This document shows, one piece after another, positions 28,410-38,900 of a DNA stretch of 64,000 nt. A model generated the notes under the pieces. It did no database searches, had not been told where the DNA came from, and was given only the letters and a program-made list of their open reading frames with translations. The first letter of the stretch is position 1, and every line of letters begins with the position of its first letter. The DNA comes from Luteolibacter sp. (lineage in GTDB: Bacteria > Verrucomicrobiota > Verrucomicrobiia > Verrucomicrobiales > Akkermansiaceae): NCBI GenBank assembly GCA_030696085.1, contig JAUYNL010000060.1, forward strand, positions 1 to 64,000, written 5' to 3'. The translations under genes and the position numbers were made by a program.

Positions 28410-29051
28410 ATGACTTCCATGAAACATCTCCTTCTTTTCATCGCCCTCACCGGCACGGCTCTCGCCCAGCAAGCCGCGCCAGTGGAAACCCAGTTGCGCG
28501 AACAACTCCGCGCCACCGCCCTCCAGCTCCGCGCCGCCGAGACCGAAAAAGCCAACGCGCTGGCCACCTACGCGGCGGCCCAAACCAAAATCGCCGAACT
28601 CGAAGCGAAGATCGCCGCCCAGGAAAAACGCTCCGCCACCCTCGCCCAGCAAATCAACGACGACCGCGCCGCCTCCGAGAAAAACATTTCCGCACTCAAT
28701 AATAAAGTCGCGGATCGCGACAAGCGTCTCGCCGAATACGCCGCCGCCCTCGAAAAGTGGAAAGCCGGTTATCAAAACGCCGCCAACGCCGCTCGTGGTT
28801 TTGATGCCGATCGCGCCCGGCTCGCCTCCGAAAACTCCGCCCTCAAAAACACCCTCGCGGATCGCGAGTGCAAGAACATCGCGCTCTTCAACACCGCCAG
28901 CGAGATCCTCGTCCGCTACGAAAAACACGCGCTCGGCAAATCCCTCGCCGCACGCGAACCCTTCATCGGCAACTCACGCGTCAAAATCGAAAACCTTGTC
29001 CAAGGCTACAACAACCGCATCATCGACAACCGCATCAGCGCAAAACCCTGA
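28410..29051 (+). CDS. Periplasmic coiled-coil protein of the secretion locus
   Basis: A signal peptide (LLLFIALTGTALAQQA) precedes about 120 residues of heptad-rich, Ala/Glu/Lys coiled coil (RAAETEKANALATYAAAQTK, LEAKIAAQEKRSATLAQQI). A compact C-terminal motif follows: ADRECKNIALFNTASEILVR, GKSLAAREPFIGNSRVKIEN, QGYNNRIIDNRI. The protein totals 213 residues and starts 5 nt after the porin stop. I know no assigned function. Its location between the porin and a periplasmic PPIase suggests a periplasmic spacer or chaperone for the exported giant protein. Confidence 0.65.
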   Translation: MTSMKHLLLFIALTGTALAQQAAPVETQLREQLRATALQLRAAETEKANALATYAAAQTKIAELEAKIAAQEKRSATLAQQINDDRAASEKNISALNNKVADRDKRLAEYAAALEKWKAGYQNAANAARGFDADRARLASENSALKNTLADRECKNIALFNTASEILVRYEKHALGKSLAAREPFIGNSRVKIENLVQGYNNRIIDNRISAKP

Positions 29052-29062
29052 AGAAACGGTGC

Positions 29063-29099
29063 GCGGACTTCAGTCCGCAATCTCCAATCTCCAATCTCC
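29063..29099 (+). repeat. Palindrome followed by three AATCTCC tandem copies
   Basis: A perfect hairpin GCGGACT-TC-AGTCCGC (29063-29078) is followed directly by three exact AATCTCC units (29079-29099) in the 61-nt gap between the coiled-coil and PPIase genes. A degenerate copy, GGACTTCAGTCGTCCGC, is at 29961-29977. Confidence 0.6.
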
Positions 29100-29112
29100 A
29101 ATTTCAGTTATC

Positions 29113-29952
29113 ATGAAACCCCTTCTCCTCACGCTTGTGCTCTCCACCGCCCTGCACGCGGACTCGGTGCTCGGCAAGATCGGTGATATCGAAATCCAGA
29201 CCGACGAAATCCGCGAAACCATCGCCGGCCTCGAATCCGCGCAGGATTTGTCCCTTGCCAGCGATCCCGCCGCCCTCGGCCAATACGTCCGCGCCCTGCT
29301 CATCCAGCGCCTCGTCCTCAAACAGGCCCTCGCGAAGAATTGGGACAAGGAGCCCGCCGTCATCAACAAACTCGTGCGCGCCCGTGAGTCCACCATCACC
29401 GAAAGCTATCTCGAATCGGTCTCCAAGGTTCCAGAATCCTTCCCATCGGATGCCGAACTCCAGACCGCCTACGATGCCGCCAAACCCTCGCTGCTCGTTC
29501 CCAAGTCCTATCACATCGCCCAGATCTTCATCGCGAAAGCCGAAGGCAAAACCAAACTCGACTCCGTGCTCGCCAAGTTGAAGTCGAAGGATGCTGACTT
29601 CGCCGCCATCGCTCGCGCCCATTCCGACGAGGCCGACAGCAAGTCACGCGGCGGCGAAATCGGCTGGCTCACCGAAGCGCAGCTCCAGCCTGGTATTCGC
29701 GAGGCGTTGCCGAAACTCTCCGTTGGTAAAACCTCGGAAACCATCGAGCTTGATGGCGGCTGGCACATTCTGAAACTGCTCGAAACCAAGGCGGCGCGCA
29801 CGCCCACCCTCGATGAAATCCGTCCCCAACTCGTCACGCAGCTCCGTGCCGAACGCGCCCGCCTCAACCGTCAGGAATTCCTTGCCCAGCTTCTGAAAGA
29901 AAATCCTCTCGCGATCAACGAAATCGAAATCGGAAAAATCGCCAAACCCTAA
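29113..29952 (+). CDS. Parvulin-type peptidyl-prolyl isomerase (PpiC/SurA-like)
   Basis: The ATG at 29113 gives a 279-residue periplasmic protein with a short signal (LLLTLVLSTALHAD). A SurA-like N-terminal helical chaperone segment (~20-125) leads into a rotamase domain (~130-235). The domain motifs are YHIAQIFIAKAEGKTK, DFAAIARAHSDEADSKSRGGEIGWL and GGWHILKLLE. Parvulins of this type hold unfolded outer-membrane or exported proteins in the periplasm. Its position immediately before the 3714-residue exoprotein gene (40-nt gap) fits a role in keeping that substrate export-competent. Confidence 0.9.
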   Translation: MKPLLLTLVLSTALHADSVLGKIGDIEIQTDEIRETIAGLESAQDLSLASDPAALGQYVRALLIQRLVLKQALAKNWDKEPAVINKLVRARESTITESYLESVSKVPESFPSDAELQTAYDAAKPSLLVPKSYHIAQIFIAKAEGKTKLDSVLAKLKSKDADFAAIARAHSDEADSKSRGGEIGWLTEAQLQPGIREALPKLSVGKTSETIELDGGWHILKLLETKAARTPTLDEIRPQLVTQLRAERARLNRQEFLAQLLKENPLAINEIEIGKIAKP

Positions 29953-29992
29953 CGGAACTTGGACTTCAGTCGTCCGCTTTCAATTCCCGATC

Positions 29993-32900
29993 ATGCATCT
30001 CTTTCAATCCATCGAAAAAGCCCGCTCCACCGCAACAGGCCGCAGCCTGTCGGCCCTGCTTGCCTGTTTGGTGGCCTTGCAACCCACCATCCTCCGTGCG
30101 GACATCCTGCGCGGCGGCTCCGGCGGCACGGCTGCCGCGCCCGCAGCCGGCCCGGCATCCGGCGGCGCCACGCCCGCCCAGATCGAGCAATCCCGCGCCA
30201 ATGCCAATGACCTGCTCGCCCGCACCACCAATGCGCTCAACGCCGTGCGCGCCATGCAAGCCGCCGCCCGCGCCGGCGCGGCCAACTCCGGCTCTAACAA
30301 CCTCGGGCTCCACCCTGTCACCGGTCAGCCGCTCCCCAATGTCCCGAACGGCCTCGGTGCCGGCGGCCTTCAAGTGGACCCCCGCGTCACCACGGATCCC
30401 ACCTGGTGGCAGGGGGCCAACCTGCCGACCCAGACCAGCGCCGGTGGCAAAACCGACGTCACCATCAAGCAGACCGCCCAGCAGGCTTTGCTGAATTGGC
30501 AAACCTTCAACATCGGCCGCGATACCACGCTGACCTTCGACCAATCCGCCGCCGGCTCCTCCGCCAGCCAGTGGATCGCCTTCAACAAGGTCAACGATCC
30601 TACCGGAAACCCGACGCAAATTCTCGGCTCCATCAAGGCCCCCGGCCAAGTCTATGTCATCAACCGCAACGGAATCATTTTCGGCGCGAACAGCCAGGTC
30701 AACACTCACACCCTCGTCGCCTCCTCGCTCCCGATCAATGAAACCCTCGTCGCCAATGGCCTGCTCAATAATCCCAACCGCGAGTTCCTCTTCGACGGTC
30801 TTGGCCAGGGCCGTATCGGTGATGTCACCGTTCGCACCGGAGCCCGGATTTCCAGCCCGGTAAGCGCCGATGGCAACGGCGGCCGCGTGATGCTGGTCGG
30901 TGCCAACGTCACTAACGATGGCACCATTTCCACTCCCGCCGGCCAGACGATTCTAGCCGCCGGATTGCAAGTCGGAGTCGCCGCTCATCTCAGCTCGGAT
31001 CCCAGTCTGCGCGGCCTGGATACCTACGTGGGTGCGGTGGTAGATCCCGCTTCGGTGCTCGCGCCCTATGCCGGGACGGCCACCAACGGCGGTCTGATCG
31101 AGGCCGCCCGCGCGAACGTGACGCTTGCCGGCAAGTCGGTCGCGCAACTCGGCTACATCGAGAGTTCCACCTCCGTTTCCCTCAACGGTCGCATCGACCT
31201 GCTCGCCAACTACGATGCCGTCGCCAATGTCGGATTCCTTGATGATAACACCAAGGGCTTTCCCTTCCTTAACCGCTCCACCGGCAGCGTCACCCTCGGC
31301 CCGGGCAGCGTCACCCGCATCCTGCCGGAAACCGCCAGCCAGGATAAGGTCGTCGGCAGCATCCTTGCTCTGCGTTCTCAAATCAACCTACAGGGCCGCA
31401 CGATCCACTTATCTGACAATTCATCGGTTCTCGCGCCAAACGCCCAGGTCAGCCTGCGTGCGGGGAAATGGGTTCCCCTGCCTTCCGCTCCCTTCTCCAC
31501 CTTCATTGCCGATGGCGGCCAGGTCTATCTCGATCAGGGATCGGTCATCAATCTCGCGGGCACTGCGGATGCCTCCGCCTCCGTGCTCCAGAATTTCATC
31601 TCGCTGGTGTTGCGTGGCTCGGAACTCGCCGTCGCGCCTCTCCAGCGCGAGGGCGAACTGCGCGGCGATACCATCACCGTGGATATCACCAAGACCGGCA
31701 CTTACAATGGCCGGGATTGGATCGGCACTCCGCTTGCCGATGTCAGCGGCTTCGTCGCCCTGATTGAACGCGATGTCTCCCAGCTCACCACCGCCGGCGG
31801 TTCGCTTGACATATCAGCGGGAGGATCCGTCGTCATTCGCGATGGTGCCACGCTCGACGTGTCCGGCGGTTGGACGAATTTCACCGGCGCCCGCGTTGGC
31901 ACCACGCAGTTGTTTTCCGATGGCTTGTTGGTGGACATTGCCAACGCCACGCCGGATCGTCTTTATGACGGGATTTTCACCGGCGTCTCCCCCATTGTCC
32001 ATGAGCGATGGGGCGTGGTGGAAAACTTCATACAGGCACTCGCGCCAAGCGGCAACCGCTACCAACAAGGCTACACTCAAGGTGCGGATGCCGGTTCCAT
32101 CGCCATCAGCTCACCGACCGTGGCGCTGGATGGAAACCTGCTCGGCACCCGCATCGCCGGGCCGAATCAGGAACGTTCCACGCCCACCACCAGCAGGCTT
32201 CCGGCTCTCGGCTCGCTCACGCTGAAATTCCAATCCCAAGTTCTCTCGGACGGCAGCCTGCTGCCGTTCTATCCACAAAACCCGGACGTCATCTTCCGCA
32301 GTGGCGTCACACAGGAAGACCCCGGCGCGTTTTTAGTCGATGAAAATGGCGAGCCATCCGCGCTTCCACAAAGCCGCAACGACACCGCCTGGCTCTCACC
32401 CGAACTATTCTCCTCCCGAGGTTTCGGAAACCTAACCATCGAGAATGTCGAGGGCAACATCCTCCTGCCCCAGGACGTCACTCTGACACGCGACAACGGC
32501 GGATCCCTCACCCTGCGCGCCGCGAACATCGACATTCAGGGCGGCATCACCTCGCCCGGAGGCAAGCTGGATTTCACCGCTTATAACATCTCGCCCTACA
32601 TCGCCTCGCTGCTCAACGAAAATTCCAATCTGCCGACTCCCGTTCCCGGACTCGGCAATTTCACGCTCGGTTCATCCGCCGCCATCAACCTCGCCGGACT
32701 TTTCACCGATGACCGCCTCGCTCTGGATGGCGGTCCCACCTCGCCGCTCGTCCTCAACGGCGGCAGTATCACGGTCAATGCCTATACCGCGGACCTTCGG
32801 ACGGGCGGCAGCATCGATGTCTCCTCCGGCTATGTGATATCTACGGGAAAATCCGGCATCTTCGGCAATGGCGGCGGCATCACTGTCAATGCGGGCCAGG

Positions 32901-35900
32901 ATCCCGGCATCGCCTCCGTCCTCGGCGGAACCCTCTCACTCGGCTCCACTCTCAGCGGCTTCTCCGGCAAGAACGGTGGCACGCTTTCGCTGCGGGCTCC
33001 CCACATCCAACTCGGCGCTTCCTCCACGGATCCCGGCACGCTTGTGCTGCAGCCGGATTTCTTCAACCAGGGCGGCTTCCGCACCTTCAATCTCACCGGC
33101 CTCGGAGGCGGCGGCGCTCCCGCCGTGCGGGTCACCTCCGGCACCGAAATTCTCCCCATCGTCAAAACTTTCCGCGCCGATCCCGCCGCCTCCGGGGGGC
33201 TGAGCGTCGAGGTCGTCGAGGAAATCCCCGGCATCCGCCCGGCGGCCCGTCTGAACCTCGCCGCCCCCGGCGTGCGTGATCTATCAGGCTCCTCGCTGTT
33301 GACCCGTGGCGATGTGTTCGTAGAGGAAAATGCCACCCTCCGCACCGATCCCGGCGGCGCGCTTTCCCTCACCGGCAACACCGTCTCCGTGCTCGGCTCC
33401 ATCATCGCCCCCGGCGGCACCATCAACATCGCGGGCGGCGGTTCCACCGCGCTTGTCTTCGGTGACATCACCCAAGCCCGCGCCACCACTTATCTCGCGG
33501 AAACCGCCCGAATCTCCGCCGCTGGCGCCACCGTGCTCCTGCCGGATGCATTCGGCCGCCGTGTCGGCTCGGTCCTCGGCGGTGGCACCATCACCCTCGG
33601 CGGCAACATCGCCGCCTCGAATGGGGCCGTGCTCGATGTTTCCGGCACCAGCGGTGTTCTCGATCTCGCTCCCACTGTGGCCTTCCCCGTCCGTGACGCC
33701 CCGGTTCCCGCAAACAGCGGTCTCACCGGTCCGATCAACCGCCTGGAGACCGTCCCGGTCACCATCGATAGCAATGGCGGCAATATCATCCTCAAGGGCG
33801 GCCAAATGCTCTTCTCCGATGCCACCTTGCTCGCCAATGCCGGTGGTTCCACCGCGCTGGGCGGCTCGCTTGCCGTTTCCTCCGGCCGCTTCTCGCCGCC
33901 CGGCGTGATCCCGTCCGTTTCGGAAATCAATCTAACCATCCGCCAAAGCGGCGCTCTGATCCCCAGCGGCTCCGCAGCCATCGGCGCGGCCCTTGGCAAC
34001 GGCGGAAATTTCGCCATCGAAACTTTCTCTAACGGCGGCTTCGACTCGCTCACCCTCGGCGGCGTAGTCGCTTTCGCGGGAGCCACCGATGTCACCGCCA
34101 GATCCAGCCTGAGCGTCGCCGACAGTGGATTCCTCTATGCCGATTCCACAGTGAATCTGGCCGCCTCCCGCGTTGCGCTCGGACAAGCTTTCCAGGCTCC
34201 CTCCCTGCCAGAGGAAACGGCCAGACCCTTCGGAACTGACAATTTCGCGCCCGGGTTTGGCACCGGCATCCTTCACGTCACCGCCGACGTCATCGATATC
34301 GGCAGCCTCTCGCTCCAAAACATCGGCCGCGCCACCCTTGCAGCGGAAAACGGCGACATCCGCGGCAACGGCACTTTCCAAATCGCGGGCGACCTCATCC
34401 TGCGGGCCGGCCAGATCCATCCGCTCACCGCCACCAGCCTGTCGTTTTTCGCCTACGATCACACCCAGCCCGGCTCCATCACCATCCAGTCCTCGGGCAC
34501 GCGTCAGCTCCCGCTTTCCGCAGGTGGCACGCTCGGCTTGTATGCCTCTAACATCACCCAGCAAGGCACCCTGCGCGCTCCGTTCGGAACCATCAATCTC
34601 GGCTGGGACGGCACCGGAACCGCACCTGTCGATCTCATCGCGGGCACGTCGCGTCCGGCACCCGTCACCAGCCAACTCACGCTCGCGACCGGTAGCGTCA
34701 CCTCCGTTTCCGGTGTCGATCCGCTCACTGGCAAAGGGCTCGTGATCCCCTACGGCATCAGCACCGATGGCGAAAACTGGATCGACCCCCGGGGCGTCGA
34801 CATCACCACCGGCGGCGTTCCGGAAAAGAACATCGTTCTCTCAGGCCGCAGCGTGACCACCGAAGACGGCTCCACCATCGACGTGCGCGGGGGAGGGGAT
34901 CTCTATGCCTACCGCTGGGTTCCCGGGATTGGCGGGCCCAGCGACATCCTCGCATCGGGCACCAGCTTTGCGATCATCCCCGGCTATCAGGCGGACTACG
35001 CGCCGGTTTCCCAGTTCAACGGCTCCCCGTCCTCCGCAAACCTGATCGGCGACAACGGCCCCGGCTACGTCAGCTCCTCACTACAGGTCGGCGACCGCAT
35101 TTTCGTGGCCGGCAGCAACACGCTGGCGGAAGGATATTACACCCTGCTCCCCGCCCGTTACGCCCTGCTTCCCGGCGCGGTGCTCGTCTCTCCGTCCGCT
35201 GCCGCCGTTATCGGCACCGTGGAAATGCCGGACAAATCCAGCGTCGTCTCCGGCTACCGTTTCAACAATCTCAACGACGAGCGCACCTTGCCCACCGTCG
35301 CCTCGCGCTTCGAGCTCGCCTCCTCCGAGGTCGTCCGCCAACGCGCCGAATATCAGGATTTCCTAGCCAATACCTTCCTCAAAAACGCCGCACTTGCCGC
35401 TAATACCGGTGTTCCGCGCCTGCCTGTCGATTCCGGTCAAATCGTCTTCCAAGCCACCCAGGCCATGAGCCTGTTAGGAAATGTCGCCTCCGCCTCTGTC
35501 TCCGGCGGGCGGGGTTCGCTCATCGACATCAGCACCCCGCTGGACACCTTCATCGCCTCCGCCGGATCCGCCGTCCCAAGCGGGGCGATCCTCTTGGATG
35601 CCGATTCCTTGAACGCGTTTGCGGCGGAAAGCCTGCTCATCGGCGGCCGCCGCAGCACCGGCCCGGGCGGCACCACGGTCACGGTGCGCAGCGGCCGGAT
35701 CACCGTTGACAACGCCGACTCGCCACTCGCCGCCAGCGATCTGATTCTCGCGTCTAACAACGAAATCACCATCGCCGCAGGAGCTAAACTCGCCTCCACC
35801 GGCTCTTTCACCGGAGCAGATCCCTTGTTTCTCAACGGCAACGGCACACTGCTCCGTCTTTCCTCGGATCCCGCCGCGACAGTCATTCGCACCGGTGTCA

Positions 35901-38900
35901 CCACTACCGCCACCGCTGCGGCACTCATCGTTGGCGTGGGAGCCTCACTCACCGGAAATGGCCTGGTGCTTGACTCCTCCGGCACGCTTTTTGTCGATCC
36001 GGCCACCAACCTGTCAGCGGATGCTTATAGTCTGAGCAGCAACCGCATCAGCCTCACGCTGGACAATCCGGGCACGCTGCCCGCCGATGCCGGACTGACA
36101 CTCACGAGCGGCCTCCTCGATGATTTGGCCGGAGCCTCGTCACTCTCCCTGCTCAGCTACTCATCCATCGATATCTACGGCACCGGCACTTTTGGTCGCA
36201 GCGGCCTGAACGAACTCTCGCTGAGCGCCGGTGAAATCCGGGGCTTCCATACCGCCGGTGGCACCGCCCGCATCAGCGCCGGCAATTTGCTCCTTGGAAA
36301 CACCGCGAACGCCGCAGCCAGCGGCGCTACCGTGCTTGCGCCCGGAACTCTCGAATTCCAAGCTGGCACGATCCGCCTCGGCGCGAACCAACTGGCCGTG
36401 AACGGTTATGCCGAAACGGTTTTGAGCGCTGGCAGGGGAGTTACCGGTGAGGGGACCGGCGGCCTTTCCGTGCAAGGCTCGCTTACCGTCAACACTCCGC
36501 TCCTCACCGGCGCCGCCGGAGCAAAGCGTTCGTTATCTGCCGGCGGCGCGCTGAATCTGGTGGCTTCCTCGCCCTCCGGCACACTGATTTCAGCCGATCT
36601 CGGCTCGTCCCTCGGCGTGACGGGGGCATCGGTGAACGTCGGCTCCAACATCGTCCTGCCAGGGGGAACCATCTCCCTCCGGGCAAGCTCCGGCGACCTC
36701 ATCGTCAATGGCCTGCTGGATGCCTCAGGCAGTAGCCGGATTTTCCAGGACGTGACCCAGTTCACCAGCGCGGGCGAAATCAAGCTCGCCGCCGATCACG
36801 GCGATGTGATTCTCAACAGCGGCTCCCTCATCAACCTCGCCGCTCAGCCTGGCGGTGGCGATGCAGGCACACTCGGCGTTTCCGTGCCGCTGGGATCATT
36901 CCTCGCCAATGGCGGCATACTCGCCCATGCCGGCACCGGCGGCCGTAGCGGCAGTTTCGAGTTGGACGTCGCCAGCCTGCCCGCCCTCGCGGCACTGAAT
37001 ACTTCGCTCGCTGCCGCGTCACTCAACAGAAGCCAGACGATTCGTGTCCGCAATGGCGACGTCGTGATCGACGGCCTCGCGCGCGCCACGGATTTCACCC
37101 TTTCCGCGGACCGCGGCAGCATCACTGTCACCGGCACCATCGATGCCTCGGGCGTGACTGGCGGCTCGATCCACCTCGCGGCAAATGGCGATCTCGTCAC
37201 CGCGAGCGGATCGCGCCTAAGCGTCGCCGCGCAGACATTCAGCAACGCCGGAAAAGGCGGATCCATCACCCTCGAAGCCGGCACCCAGCAATCCGGAATC
37301 GTCGGCACCGGAGTTCTTGATCTCCGCTCCGGCTCCACACTCGATCTATCAGTCGCCTCGAAGATCGCCGGTGATGTCCTCACCCCCGGCAGCAGCGCAT
37401 ATCGTGGCGAGTTCAGCGGCAAGCTCCACCTGCGCGCCCCTCAGGTGGGTGGAAATCTCCAGGTCGCCTCGCTCGATGCGACCATTCTCGATGCCTCCAG
37501 CATCCTCGTAGAGGGATACAAACTCTATGATCTAACGTCCAGTGGCGGTGTCATCACCGGCACCGTGCAAACCCAGATCCGCAACGACGGCACCGCCTTC
37601 CTCGGGGCGAACGGCACGGCCAACGCCAACTATACCGCCATCTCCAGCCGCCTGCTCGCCAACAACCCCGGACTCGCCTCCATCCTCGTCCTCGCTCCCG
37701 GCGCGGAAATCATCAACCGCAGCGGCAACCTCACGCTCGGATCCACATCCACCACCACCACCAGCGATTGGGATCTATCAGGCTTCCGTTTCGGGCCGAA
37801 TGGCGCGCCCGGCGTGCTCACCCTCCGCGCTGCCGGAGACCTCGTCTTCCACAACGCCCTCAGCGACGGCTTTGCCCCCACACTTGCCAGCAGCAATCCC
37901 AACTGGCTGTGGCTCGCCCGTCTCTCCAATTTCAACAACGCCCTCCCCGCCAACACCCAGTCGTGGGCCTACCGCCTCACCGCCGGTGCGGATCTCTCCG
38001 CCGCGTCCTCCGCAGTAACCGTTAGCGGCGGCTCCGGCTCGCTGAAACTCGGGAAAACCGCCACCAACCAGGCAACCGGCATCGGCTCCTCCGCCACCAC
38101 CGAGTCAGCCATCGCCAACCGCTTCCAGGTCATCCGCACCGGCAGCGGCGATATCGACATCAACGCCGCCCGCAGCGTCCAGATTCTCAATCAATTCTCC
38201 ACCATCTACACCGCCGGCACCCGCGTCCCGGACGCCTCGCTCGGCAACACCTTCCGCCTCCCCAGCCTCAGTCTCAGCGGCCTGCCCCTCGGCCTCGGCA
38301 ATGCCCAACAGTCTTACGCCGCCCAATACAGTTTCGCCGGAGGAGACGTCCGCATCCACGCCGGCGAAAACATCGAACGACTCACGCTCTCCGGCGGAAT
38401 CCTTGTTGCCGACTCGCAGTTCCAGATGCCCGTCAACTGGCTCTACCGCCGCGGTTACGTCGATCCCTCCACCGGCACCTTCGGCGATAACCGCTGGGGC
38501 GAATCCGCCTCCACCACATGGTGGATCGACTTCAGCAACTTCTTCCAAGGCATCGGAGCCCTCGGCGGCGGGGATGTCACCCTGATCGCCGGAAACAACA
38601 TCAGCAACGTCGATGCCGTCGTCCCCACCAACGCCCGCATGCCCGGCTACACCGACAGCACCCGCACCGCCAACGCCCGCCCCGATGCCGCAGCCCTGCT
38701 GGAACTCGGCGGCGGAAACCTCCGTGTCCAGGCGGGAAATAACATCGACGCTGGTGTTTACTACGTCGAACGCGGCCACGGCGACCTCACCGCAGGCGGT
38801 TCCATCCACACCAACGCCACCCGCTCCGTCCTCGCCCAAAGCAATATCGACGCCGGTCAAGGCACCTCGTTCACCCAGCTCCCCACCACCCTTTTCCTCG

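Noticed and set aside
29079-29099. Three AATCTCC copies as a CRISPR or minisatellite array
   Set aside because: Only three 7-bp units with no spacers; too short for either.
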